46,802 bases of DNA. Origin: Gemmatimonadaceae bacterium (GTDB lineage: Bacteria > Gemmatimonadota > Gemmatimonadetes > Gemmatimonadales > Gemmatimonadaceae). This document shows positions 34,622-42,631 of the stretch, one piece after another. The stretch spans positions 1 to 46,802 of the forward strand of contig JACDCY010000010.1 in the NCBI GenBank assembly GCA_013817305.1, read 5' to 3'. Made by a program: the position numbers and the translations under genes. How positions within the stretch are numbered: position 1 is the stretch's first letter; every line of letters starts with the position of its first letter. The notes beneath the pieces are model-generated. The model did not search any database and was not told the origin of the DNA. It saw nothing but the letters and a program-made list of their open reading frames with translations.

Positions 34622-34917
34622 GGAATCATAACTGTGAATTTGTTGGACTTCGCCCTGTTTTCAGCAGCGGTAAGGACTTGGAGATTTCCCTCCCAGTGCA
34701 GTCCACTCACGACAGCACTTCGCAGCGGGACAATGTGATCAACAACGTGAGGCACACCCGTCGCAGCAGTCCGGTCAAGAGCGTCACGGTAAAACCGAGC
34801 GATAGCCTCCTTGCTTGCCCACGATGGAGTGGCTCGAAGCTTGACGGCTAAGTCCACGCTGGCTCGAAGCTTGACGGCTAAGTGTTGTCGGCAGATATTG
34901 CACGAATTTATGCACAC
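34615..34917 (-). CDS. HNH endonuclease (probable homing endonuclease)
   Basis: A 100-residue protein. The N-terminal CINSCNIC looks like part of a metal-binding knuckle, and the C-terminal half is an HNH-type core: HVVDHIVPLRSAVVSGLHWE followed by GNLQVLTAAENRAKSN, where His-Asp-His binds the metal and Asn lines the second strand. Such proteins cut DNA and often spread as homing endonucleases. The start is GTG at 34917 with a very strong AGGAGGAG site. Its GC content is lower than the surroundings (27 of 60 bases are G/C at 34621-34680), and a 30-base piece is duplicated inside it. It overlaps the scaffold start by seven bases. Confidence 0.78.
   Translation of the reverse strand: MCINSCNICRQHLAVKLRASVDLAVKLRATPSWASKEAIARFYRDALDRTAATGVPHVVDHIVPLRSAVVSGLHWEGNLQVLTAAENRAKSNKFTVMIPC
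34831..34883. repeat. In-frame 30-base tandem duplication in HNH gene
   Basis: A 23-base sequence (GGCTCGAAGCTTGACGGCTA plus AGT) occurs at 34831-34853 and again at 34861-34883, a 30-base period. In the endonuclease it produces LAVKLRAS followed by DLAVKLRAT, ten extra codons without changing the frame. Identity of the copies suggests a recent slippage event. Confidence 0.9.
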
Positions 34918-34921
34918 AACA

Positions 34922-34946
34922 GCTCCTCCTGGAGCACCTTCGTGCT
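34922..34946 (-). promoter_or_regulatory. Two competing hairpins at the HNH ribosome-binding site
   Basis: On the minus-strand RNA an upstream hairpin (AGCAC, loop GAAG, GUGCU; 34933-34946) and a downstream hairpin (GCUCC, loop AGGA, GGAGC; 34922-34935) share the bases GCU. The second encloses the AGGAGGAG ribosome-binding site of the HNH gene, so the two structures would be alternatives that expose or hide the site. Hairpins that limit endonuclease translation are known in T4-like phages. That this one works so is inference. Confidence 0.4.
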
Positions 34947-34948
34947 TG

Positions 34949-35128
34949 TCATCTCAATGCCTTTTTCGTCCAGTTCGTCCGGTTGATCCGCCCCGCCCCG
35001 CCGACACTGGCTTCCCATGTCGCCTTCAAGCGAACCGCCTGCTCCTCGCTGATACCTTTCGGCGCGATCAGGATGCCGCCAAGCTGGGACGCATTCGCCT
35101 CAAGCGGCGCCGTGCGCCATTGTGACAC
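34949..35128 (-). CDS. 59-codon frame resembling an HK97-type portal fragment
   Basis: Open frame from GTG at 35128 to TGA at 34949, bounded upstream by TAG. The stretch GGILIAPKGISEEQAVRLKA followed by TWEASVGGAG resembles the conserved segment of HK97-family portal proteins (a Gly-Gly-Ile/Val-Leu strand, a Pro, then a helix ending in a Leu-Lys-x-x-Trp-Glu pattern and Gly). It has no clear ribosome-binding site and lacks the rest of a portal, and this genome already has a P22-type portal. It could be a remnant of recombination with another phage or a small gene on its own. Confidence 0.4.
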   Translation of the reverse strand: MSQWRTAPLEANASQLGGILIAPKGISEEQAVRLKATWEASVGGAGRINRTNWTKKALR

Positions 35129-35161
35129 ATAACGTGTCGGTTTCTGCTACGCGCCCGCGTC

Positions 35162-38100
35162 TTATCCGATAACGAATGCGATCACCTGCTGCCCGACCAC
35201 CGTCCGAATGTCCCAGAGCATCGTCCAGCCGTCGTTGTCGAGCGACGTCACCGAGCACGACGCATCGGTCGTCATCGACAGGCCGGTCACTTCGCTCCCG
35301 ATGCGCAGGAACCGACCGCGGTCCTGCCTGGTGGTCGCAATCGACGGACTCACGCCGTCACGGTCGCCGCCGAAGATCGAAAGCTGTGCCGTGCCGTCCG
35401 TGAGGCCCCAGGTCGAGCGCCAGTGCGCGATCGTGCTGGCATTGGCTGCCCGGTTCGCCGTCACGGCAAAGATCGCGGACGGCTTGAACCCGACGCCGGT
35501 GATGACCTGAACGCCGGCGCCATCGGGCGCCACGGTGAACGGCACCACCTTGAATGGAATACCCCGCAGGGCTAGATAGAACATCCGGGCCGCGGTCGCG
35601 TTCGCCGTGTCCCAGTTGAGCGTCCAGCCGTTTGCCAGTATGGCCGTGAGCGACGCCTCGCGGAAGTTCGTCAGGCCGACAAGGTTCGGCGAGGAGAAGA
35701 CTTTACTGGTGAGCTGCCGGCTCGAGGAGCGGGCCGGGTTGACGGCGCTTACCGTGCGCCACCCGCTCATCGCCTGACTGATGGGTCCGGTAGCCATGCC
35801 TATCGAGCCAGTGGACGAGTAATTATAGGTGTCGAGTGGGATCGTGGCCGACTGCAGCATCGACCACAGCATCAACGCATCAGGCGCCCACGCAAGCGGC
35901 GTGTAATCGACGGCGCCCGTCACCGTGGGTGCCGAGAGGAGACCTTGCTGTACTTGCAGGTTGGCATGGCCGAGCAGGAGCACCGAGACACGGATCGGGG
36001 AGGACCATGCCTTCGTCCAGTTAATGGTGATGCTGGTCGCGTCCCACGCCGTCAACACGCCCCTGATGATGTGACCGCCGCTGACGGCCGGCACCCGGAT
36101 CGCCGCAGCGTTGTCCTGTGACACCGTGACGTTACTGGTCACGAGCCCGTCTTCGCTTTCGGCGCCGCCGGCCTGCTGGCTCGTGGGTGACGTCACCACC
36201 CCGAAGAACTTGTGGTGATCGTCCGCTTGGATGTCGCCATTGCCGTGGTTGCCACCCATGAAGATCCCGAGCTTGGGCGTGAACGTCAGGCCAGAGATCG
36301 GATACGTGACCGTTACGGCCGAGGTCGGGCTATCGAACCAGGCCACCTTCGAGAGCGACACGCCAGGTGGTGGCGGCTCCGGCGGGGGCGGCGGCGGTGG
36401 TTCGCCGGGCACCGTCCAGGGCTTGACGGCGGCAAACGCCGGCGCGAGCGCGGCGAGGTTGCATCCAGGGTCATCGTAGAGCGCATCCACCTGATCGGCG
36501 AGCACGTTCTTGTAAGGGCTATCAACATGCAGGATCGCGCCAGTTTCCGGGTTCGCCGCGTCGTTATACATGGCCGCGGCGAGCGTGGCCGGAAAGTAGT
36601 TCGTCACGTCGTAGCGAGCCGAGTTGAAGTCGGCCAGTAGGTTCTTCGTGAAATTGATCCCGGTGAACCAGGTCGGAAACGTGCCGCCGGTGCCTTCCAC
36701 CTGACCATCGCCCTTGACGCCGTAGCCGCCCGGCACGTCATGGAAGGCGTTGAATCGTACCTCCCAATTTGCGTTGGTGCGATCGCCCGCACTCATGAAG
36801 GTAAGGCCGCCGTGGAAGACCGTATTGTGGTGCATGATCACGTCGGCGATGCCGGTCGTGTGCATGAACTTCCCGCTGCCGCCCTTCCCGTCAGATGAGT
36901 TGATCCGGTAGAACAGGTTGTTGATCAGTTCAAAGCCACGCGCCGGCAGCGGGTTGGGCAGACCGGCCGCGCCGACCTGCACATCCAGCCAACTGAACGC
37001 CTGCGACATGTCGCGAATGACGTTGTCCCGGAACAGCAACTCTTCAACACGGCTCAGGGTATGACTGCCGTCCTGGTTAACGGACTTCCAGTTCAGGCCG
37101 GACCCACTCTGCGCCGCGACCCAGCACCGCTCGATGAGGTTGTACTGCACGAGGATGCGTCGGCCCGTCTTGAACTCCAGGACGTTCTTGACCTGTTTAT
37201 TGCTCTGGCCGAGCCACTCCCAGGGCTTCGTCATGTGGTTGCCGATGATGGTGATGTCGGCCGGCACAAGGTTCGTGATGGCCGGATCGGCGCCACCGAA
37301 CATGATGTTTTCGCTACCCGCCACGAGGTAGTTGTCCTCGATCAAGAAGGGGCCTGGCCCGTTCCATCCCAGGATGGTCTGTGAGTCGGCGCCCGGATAC
37401 CAGCACTCATCAATATGGCAGCGGATGACGGTACCGTAGGCACAGTTGAAGCCCACGCCGCGCTTAAGGCCGAAAGTGGTCGAGCCGTGGATGTAGCAGC
37501 CTTCGAGGACGAGGTGATGCGGAACTTTCTCGAGCGTGTTCTGGTCGGTGCCGCCGCTGCCCAGTGAGACCGCCTGACCGCCGCCGGGCGTGCCGCCAAG
37601 GCCGTGGAGGAACTCAAGATGCTTGATCCGCCAGTGGTGCGTATAGAGCGCCGCCTGCAAGGCACCCTGGTTGTTGGGGCTTTGCAGTTTCGGCAGGTTG
37701 AACGTCTGCGCGACGGTCGGGTTCATCCGCTCGGTCGCAGAGGGCGCCGTCAGGGGGTTCGTCGTGGTGATGAGAATTTCCTGCGTCGAACCTGTCGCCT
37801 TGTCCGGCATGATGAAATTGCCGGTAAAGGTCTGGCCCGCTTCGAGTCGGATCGTGTCGCCCGGCTGCGCGGCATTGAGCGCATTCTGGAACGCGGACGC
37901 CGAGCCCGCGCCACCGAGCACGATGATGGTATTCCCTGCCGACACCGGCTCGGCAAGGGTATTGAAACTCCACACATCGCCGACGGTTTCTCCCGTGACG
38001 TTGATCGAATCGATGCGCCAGTAGTAGGTCGTGCCGTAGTTTAGGGTGCCGGCGGGCGCGTAGGTCGTCCCAACCTGCGTGCCGACGAGCGGCGGCGGGT

Positions 38101-38878
38101 TAGCCGTCCCGAAATTGACTTCGTAGGACGTGCCGTTGCCCGTCCAGCCCAACTCCGGCGTGCGGCTGATGTTGTTGCCGGCGTTGGCCGGCGTCAGCAG
38201 GAGCGCTTTCGCGGGGACGGTACCGGCGGGCGGTGGCGGCGGTTCGTCTGGTGGCGGAGGGTCCGGGTCTGGATCGGCCGGCGTTTGCACTTTCGTCGTA
38301 AACGACCACAGCGGCCCGAGGGTCGTCCCGTACTCGTTGCGAGCGACCACACGCCAGTAGTACGGCGTGTCGTATTGGAGGTTGGTGACGTTGAACGTCA
38401 CCGCGGGTTGGTCCAGCGACAGCAGCGGCGGCTCCTGCGCCGGCCCGAAATACACATCGTAGGTGGTCGCCTGCTGCGCATCCCACGCCAGCGTCAGGAT
38501 GTCGCGCTCGCGGTTGGTCGAGGCGTTAGGCGGGGCCGAGATCATCGGCGCCCCAGGTGGAGAGCCGGGCGGGAGTGGCGTACCGCCGCCGCCTGGCGGA
38601 AGCGGGTTCAGGGCGTCCTCGACACGCACATTGATGTACGCCTGCATCGCGAGTTGGACTTTTTCCCAGTACCCGAGCGTCTCGAACTTGCGCGGGTCGT
38701 CCAGGAGCGACTGAATATTCTCGCGCCGCAGGCGGGCATCTGGTTCAGTGGTTTCCCGGACGTATACCTCCGCGATAATGCCGACCATGTCCTCAAAACT
38801 GAGGGTGCTGATGATCCGCTTGTCGGCGATGACGTCAGAGAGGCGCGGGCGCCGTGGTCTTAGAGTCCCGTCAGACAT
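35162..38878 (-). CDS. Tailspike-like protein with FN3 domains and beta-helix
   Basis: A 1238-residue protein in clear modules: an N-terminal helical part about residues 1-95; a Gly/Pro linker (PLPPGGGGTPLPPGSPPGAP); FN3-like domain 1 about 112-196 (YDVYFGPAQEPP, YYWRVVARNEYGTTLGPLWS); a Pro/Asp linker; FN3-like domain 2 about 224-304; a right-handed beta-helix about 312-820 (GDTIRLEAGQTFTGNFIM, LVLEGCYIHGSTTFG, HHNTVFHGG); a Pro linker about 822-838; and a beta-rich C-terminal part. Beta-helix spikes often cut or bind surface polysaccharide. There is no signal peptide. ATG at 38878 overlaps the portal stop by eight bases. A place between portal and scaffold is unusual for a spike. Confidence 0.75.
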   Translation of the reverse strand: MSDGTLRPRRPRLSDVIADKRIISTLSFEDMVGIIAEVYVRETTEPDARLRRENIQSLLDDPRKFETLGYWEKVQLAMQAYINVRVEDALNPLPPGGGGTPLPPGSPPGAPMISAPPNASTNRERDILTLAWDAQQATTYDVYFGPAQEPPLLSLDQPAVTFNVTNLQYDTPYYWRVVARNEYGTTLGPLWSFTTKVQTPADPDPDPPPPDEPPPPPAGTVPAKALLLTPANAGNNISRTPELGWTGNGTSYEVNFGTANPPPLVGTQVGTTYAPAGTLNYGTTYYWRIDSINVTGETVGDVWSFNTLAEPVSAGNTIIVLGGAGSASAFQNALNAAQPGDTIRLEAGQTFTGNFIMPDKATGSTQEILITTTNPLTAPSATERMNPTVAQTFNLPKLQSPNNQGALQAALYTHHWRIKHLEFLHGLGGTPGGGQAVSLGSGGTDQNTLEKVPHHLVLEGCYIHGSTTFGLKRGVGFNCAYGTVIRCHIDECWYPGADSQTILGWNGPGPFLIEDNYLVAGSENIMFGGADPAITNLVPADITIIGNHMTKPWEWLGQSNKQVKNVLEFKTGRRILVQYNLIERCWVAAQSGSGLNWKSVNQDGSHTLSRVEELLFRDNVIRDMSQAFSWLDVQVGAAGLPNPLPARGFELINNLFYRINSSDGKGGSGKFMHTTGIADVIMHHNTVFHGGLTFMSAGDRTNANWEVRFNAFHDVPGGYGVKGDGQVEGTGGTFPTWFTGINFTKNLLADFNSARYDVTNYFPATLAAAMYNDAANPETGAILHVDSPYKNVLADQVDALYDDPGCNLAALAPAFAAVKPWTVPGEPPPPPPPEPPPPGVSLSKVAWFDSPTSAVTVTYPISGLTFTPKLGIFMGGNHGNGDIQADDHHKFFGVVTSPTSQQAGGAESEDGLVTSNVTVSQDNAAAIRVPAVSGGHIIRGVLTAWDATSITINWTKAWSSPIRVSVLLLGHANLQVQQGLLSAPTVTGAVDYTPLAWAPDALMLWSMLQSATIPLDTYNYSSTGSIGMATGPISQAMSGWRTVSAVNPARSSSRQLTSKVFSSPNLVGLTNFREASLTAILANGWTLNWDTANATAARMFYLALRGIPFKVVPFTVAPDGAGVQVITGVGFKPSAIFAVTANRAANASTIAHWRSTWGLTDGTAQLSIFGGDRDGVSPSIATTRQDRGRFLRIGSEVTGLSMTTDASCSVTSLDNDGWTMLWDIRTVVGQQVIAFVIG

Positions 38879-41423
38879 TCTTCCGCGCTTCCTGCGCCGC
38901 GGACGTCACGGCCGCCTGTTGTGCGAGTGAGGTTTTCGTGTCTCGGTCGAGCTGAGCTAACTCCCGCTTAGTGGCAATTTCCAATTGGAGCTTCTCGCGC
39001 TCGAACGCGATCTGTTCGAGTGCGATCTGCCGCTTCGACTCGGCCTCGATACGTGCCAGTTCGATCTTCTGCTGGCCCTCGGCGTCGAGCTCGGCGCGGC
39101 GTGTCGCCAATTCAATCTCGGCCTTGGCGCGCATCAGCATCACCTCGGACTCGGCCTTGGCCTGCATCTCAGCCACGGATGCCTGCGCTTTGCCGGCTTC
39201 GATCTGCTGCCGGCCGGCGAGTTCCTCGCGCTTGATGGTCGCTTCCATTGTGAGCTTCTGCGTGTTCGCGGCCTCGGCCTGCGTCTTCTGCTCGAGCGCC
39301 TGCGTCAACTCCTGGATCATCTGCTGCGACTGCTGGAGCTGCTGCTGCACTTCGGGCGGGATCTCCGGGGCCTCTTCGTCGGTCGCGGCCTTAAGTTCAG
39401 GGATCGCCTTGAGTAGTAAATTGTAGGCTTCTTGCGCGGCTGGCCCTTCGAGCGACTTCACCCAAAGCGGCCCGATGAATTTGGCGAGGTTGGCGTCCGC
39501 CTTGATGATGGCTTCGTAAACGCTGGCGTCTTCCTGTCGCTGGGTCTGGTGCGACGGCTGCACGGTCACGACGAAGGAGTAGTCCTCGTCTTGCGTCAGG
39601 TCGTAGCGGGTCAGCTTGGGCGCCTCCTTCGCGGGCATCGGCTGCCCGGTCATCGCCGTACCCATGTTGGCGAGCATCCCAGGCGGCGGCGCCCCCGGCG
39701 GCTCGTTCGGGATACCCGTCTCCGGGTCGGCGGCCGGGACAGGTCCGTCGGGCGTCTCGTAGAACGCCCCGTTGATCATGATCGTGCGCTCTTTGTCCTG
39801 CTCGCCCATGATGCGGATGACGCGCTCGGTGTCGTACACGTAGCGCATGAGGTCGAGAATGATCTTCGCTTCGTAGGTGAGGCTGATGTGCGCGAAGTTC
39901 TTGAGGTAGCCGCTGGTGGACTGCTCGCCCTGCGCCTTGAGCTCGCGGATCGCCTTGCCGCTACGGTCGGGGCCGAACTCCCCAAGCGAGGCGGAATGCC
40001 GGCCGGTCACGGACTTGATGTCGTGGTCGAGATCGCGGAGCACCATCGTAATCGCTTGCAGCTCGGGCTCCTTGAACATCCGATCCGGCTTTTCAATCTG
40101 GACGCCATTGACTTCCTGGTTGATCGGCAGGATGCGGATGCCCTTCCAGGCGTCGTGCCCTTCCCATCGTTCAAAGGCGCGGATGTCGCCCATGTAGGTC
40201 TCGCGCGTGGTCAGGTGCGCGGCCTGCACCTGCAGCGACTTGAAGTAGTTGATCATGCGCTGCGCGTCTTTACCGCCGCTGATCATGCCCTTCCAGACGC
40301 GCTCACTGCCATCGACCAGGTGTTCCTTCCCGATCACCGGCACGATCGGGATGTAGCGCCCCTCCCAGGTCTCGGTGTCGAGCACCTCGGCCGCATTGAT
40401 GACGTACCACTCGACCTTACGCTGATCGACGCGCCTCACGCGCCAGCCGGCTTCGGTATCGAGGTCGTCCGGTGGCTGCTGGCCCGCGGGGAGTAACTGG
40501 CTCTTCTTCGACTCGGGGTCGAACACGAGGTATCGATCGACGTAGGAGACCCGGAAATACTCGGCGATACGGACATGGTCGTCCGTCACCCAGTCTGGCG
40601 GCTTGTCGCCCTCGGCCACCATCTGCTCGAGGCTATCGATGTCGGAGTTGCGGTACATGCGAGCGTAGCGCGCGCGGGGAATATCCTCGGTGATGAGCGC
40701 CCACTCGCCATCTGACCAGTCGGGCTCCGTCGCCCAGGGGTCGAGGTAGACCGAACCTTGGTTCAGGATGCGCTTGATCCCGATGTCCATGTCGAAGTCG
40801 CCGTCGTTGTTGAACACCTTAACGACGCGATAGAACCCGCGGCCGCAGCGCATGGCCCGGCCGGCCGCCCACTCGCGGGCGATATGGGCGCGGCTGTCTA
40901 CCTCAATGGCACGGTAGAGCCCCTGCCGCACCTCGGCGCCGTCCTGATTGGCCTTCTTCCCGCGCGGGCGGACGGTCACGCCCAGCCTGGCCTCGCGCAT
41001 CTCGTTCTCAACCTGCGCGATCGGCATCTCCAGCTTGGATACCACGAGGCAGGGGTATCCGAGTTCCTTGCGCGAGGCGAGGTCGGCGGCGTCCCACTGG
41101 TCTTCGAGCAGGCCGCGGTCGAACTTCATGTCCTCGACTTCGCGCTTGCGCTGCTTGTCCTCGAGTTCCGAGACGAGCTTGAACCGCTCCAGCGCCTCGT
41201 CCACGATCTCGCGTTGTTTCGCTGAGGTCAGGGTGCGCGCGCGGTCCTCACCGGCGAGCTTGCCGGCTTCCTCGGCGATGATGCGCTGCTCTTCGTTGTA
41301 GGCGTCCGGGTCGCGCGACAGCAGTTCCCAGCCGGCCGTGGTTAGCAGGTCGAGCCGTGGGCCGCGGCGGACGTTCGGGTCGTCGCTAATCGGTGGCACG
41401 GATGTGCTTTCCGGCGAGAACAT
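38871..41423 (-). CDS. Portal protein, P22 type
   Basis: About 850 residues. The body resembles the P22 portal: WAAGRAMRCGRGFYRVVKVF, NDGDFDMDIGIKRILNQG, VYLDPWATEPDWSDGEWALI, then WKGMISGGKDAQRMINYFKS and TGRHSASLGEFGPDRSGKAI. The portal ring is the DNA entry and exit gate and the tail attachment site. The last 250 residues are a Gln/Glu/Arg/Ala-rich helix (RKREVEDM-type coiled coil and AEMQAKAESEVMLMRAKAEI), longer than in P22 and perhaps forming the barrel inside the head. The 5' frame beyond 41423 is antisense-like Ser/Pro sequence. GTG at 41399 has GGAAAG eight bases upstream and is a good alternative start. Confidence 0.85.
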   Translation of the reverse strand: MFSPESTSVPPISDDPNVRRGPRLDLLTTAGWELLSRDPDAYNEEQRIIAEEAGKLAGEDRARTLTSAKQREIVDEALERFKLVSELEDKQRKREVEDMKFDRGLLEDQWDAADLASRKELGYPCLVVSKLEMPIAQVENEMREARLGVTVRPRGKKANQDGAEVRQGLYRAIEVDSRAHIAREWAAGRAMRCGRGFYRVVKVFNNDGDFDMDIGIKRILNQGSVYLDPWATEPDWSDGEWALITEDIPRARYARMYRNSDIDSLEQMVAEGDKPPDWVTDDHVRIAEYFRVSYVDRYLVFDPESKKSQLLPAGQQPPDDLDTEAGWRVRRVDQRKVEWYVINAAEVLDTETWEGRYIPIVPVIGKEHLVDGSERVWKGMISGGKDAQRMINYFKSLQVQAAHLTTRETYMGDIRAFERWEGHDAWKGIRILPINQEVNGVQIEKPDRMFKEPELQAITMVLRDLDHDIKSVTGRHSASLGEFGPDRSGKAIRELKAQGEQSTSGYLKNFAHISLTYEAKIILDLMRYVYDTERVIRIMGEQDKERTIMINGAFYETPDGPVPAADPETGIPNEPPGAPPPGMLANMGTAMTGQPMPAKEAPKLTRYDLTQDEDYSFVVTVQPSHQTQRQEDASVYEAIIKADANLAKFIGPLWVKSLEGPAAQEAYNLLLKAIPELKAATDEEAPEIPPEVQQQLQQSQQMIQELTQALEQKTQAEAANTQKLTMEATIKREELAGRQQIEAGKAQASVAEMQAKAESEVMLMRAKAEIELATRRAELDAEGQQKIELARIEAESKRQIALEQIAFEREKLQLEIATKRELAQLDRDTKTSLAQQAAVTSAAQEARKNV

Positions 41424-41757
41424 CGAATGCGCGGCGCATGTCCTCGGGCAAGTGGGCGGTTTCGACGGCTGAGGTGATGTCGGTGACGGGGGCCGTACCG
41501 TAGGCCGCCTCGGCGCGCTGTACCAGGGCGATCTGCTCCTCTTCGTGCCGGATGACGTCCAGGTCGAAGGCGCAGAACGGGTACATGAGATCGCGGACGC
41601 CGTCGCGCTCGTCTTCGGGGAACCGGCGCAGGACGAACTCGAGCTGGAGTGGGCTCTTGATCCAGGAGCAGCCGCGGATGATGCGCTGCATGGCAACCAG
41701 ACTCGGGTCTTTGCCGAGGGTGCGCGCGCGCGGGTTGAGCCGGGCAGCGTACCCCAT
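41386..41757 (-). CDS. Hypothetical protein, 123 aa
   Basis: Not recognised. A mixed alpha protein (AARLNPRARTLGKDPSLVAM, LQLEFVLRRFPEDERDGVRD, YPFCAFDLDVIRHEEEQIAL) with no membrane span or clear motif. It overlaps the portal gene start by up to 38 bases. The coding look (normal amino-acid mix, compared with the Ser/Pro-rich overlapping frame) supports it as the real gene in this stretch. Gene order suggests a head-assembly or packaging accessory. Confidence 0.62.
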   Translation of the reverse strand: MGYAARLNPRARTLGKDPSLVAMQRIIRGCSWIKSPLQLEFVLRRFPEDERDGVRDLMYPFCAFDLDVIRHEEEQIALVQRAEAAYGTAPVTDITSAVETAHLPEDMRRAFDVLAGKHIRATD

Positions 41758-41820
41758 CAGCTCGTCAGTCCGTATCGAACACTGTTTGACAGGCGGGGCA
41801 GCGGCACAGGTCGTCCTCGG

Positions 41821-42081
41821 TCAGCGGCCACGGATAGAGCGCTCGTTTTCGACCATCTCGGTCAACCGCTCGGCGATGGCGCCGATCGGCAGCACGGCCG
41901 TGAAGTTGGTGCCGTAGGTCTGCTGAAGGTGTTCGAGACCGCGGTGCAGGGCGGCGTGCAGGCTGTCCCGCTCGTGCTGCATGCGCTGCTCGGGGGTCAG
42001 GTTTACGTAGGGCAGGCCGGCGGTATTCGCCATCGTCGCCATCGGGTCGGGTGTCGGTGCGAATGTCTGATTGTTGGGCAT
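41821..42081 (-). CDS. Hypothetical protein, 86 aa
   Basis: Not recognised. After a Pro-rich start, the protein is helical (YVNLTPEQRMQHERDSLHAA, LHRGLEHLQQTYGTNFTAVL, AIAERLTEMVENERS). ATG at 42081 follows the previous stop by six bases. The 63 bases to the next gene contain another open frame ending in CRCPACQTVFDTD, for which I could not find a start, so it is not listed as a gene. Confidence 0.6.
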   Translation of the reverse strand: MPNNQTFAPTPDPMATMANTAGLPYVNLTPEQRMQHERDSLHAALHRGLEHLQQTYGTNFTAVLPIGAIAERLTEMVENERSIRGR

Positions 42082-42087
42082 GGGTTC

Positions 42088-42570
42088 CTACTGCTTCGTG
42101 GGCGAAACGGGCATGTCGCGCAGTTCCTTGAGCGCCTGTTCCGGGCCGCCAGGGCCGTACATGTAGCGCCGGCCGTCCTCGCTCGATGCGGAGTCGATCT
42201 CCCATGCGGCGGCGATCTCTTTCTGCGTCGGGGGCATCACCTCCTCAACGGCGTCGAGGATAACGCGCGGGACCTGGTGGCCGTGCTTCCAAATATGCAC
42301 GCTCGAAAAGAACAAGAACAGGTTATCGGCAAGGTCGTCGAGTGAATGGGCGGGTAAGCCTTTTCCGGCGCGAAACGCACGGCCAAAGATCACACGCCAG
42401 TGCGCAGGTCCGCCGGCCACGACTTCGGACAGCATCACGCCGTCAGCGTAGGCGCACACCATCCGTACGACCACATCGATCTGCGCCATCAGGAGCGTCG
42501 TCGTGTCGTCGCGCAGGGTCGCGTGCGTGGAGACCGTGAACTGCGGCAGGGCTGTGCGCTTACGGGGCAT
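42088..42570 (-). CDS. Hypothetical protein, 160 aa
   Basis: Not recognised. An alpha/beta protein (STHATLRDDTTTLLMAQIDV, VVRMVCAYADGVMLSEVVAG, HSLDDLADNLFLFFSSVHIW, VPRVILDAVEEVMPPTQKEI) of ordinary coding composition. Its start at 42570 is 62 bases from the lipoprotein start on the other strand, so the two are divergent and share a control region. It is the first gene of the minus-strand run that leads into portal and coat genes. Confidence 0.62.
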   Translation of the reverse strand: MPRKRTALPQFTVSTHATLRDDTTTLLMAQIDVVVRMVCAYADGVMLSEVVAGGPAHWRVIFGRAFRAGKGLPAHSLDDLADNLFLFFSSVHIWKHGHQVPRVILDAVEEVMPPTQKEIAAAWEIDSASSEDGRRYMYGPGGPEQALKELRDMPVSPTKQ

Positions 42571-42631
42571 TGTGGTATGGGCGGTAGTCTACCACTGCCG
42601 GCGGGGGTATGATCTTTCTCGGGGTACAGTC
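42571..42631. promoter_or_regulatory. Divergent control region of lipoprotein and head operon
   Basis: The only divergent gap in the window. It contains an inverted repeat GGTAG-T-CTACC (42583-42593), flanked by the looser pair GTGGTA (42572-42577) and TACCAC (42590-42595), and a TATGAT -10-like box for the plus strand at 42608-42613, with no clear -35 partner. A GGGG stretch before ATG 42632 may serve as ribosome-binding site. Promoter or operator function is a guess from position and symmetry. Confidence 0.4.

Noticed and set aside
41786-41791. TTGACA box on the plus strand
   Set aside because: There is no plus-strand gene nearby and no -10 partner at the right distance, so it is probably chance.
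41765-41850. Minus frame ending in CRCPACQTVFDTD, a possible small zinc-binding peptide
   Set aside because: The end looks protein-like, but no usable start was found close to it, and the upstream part is antisense-like to the 86-residue gene. Left as unproven.
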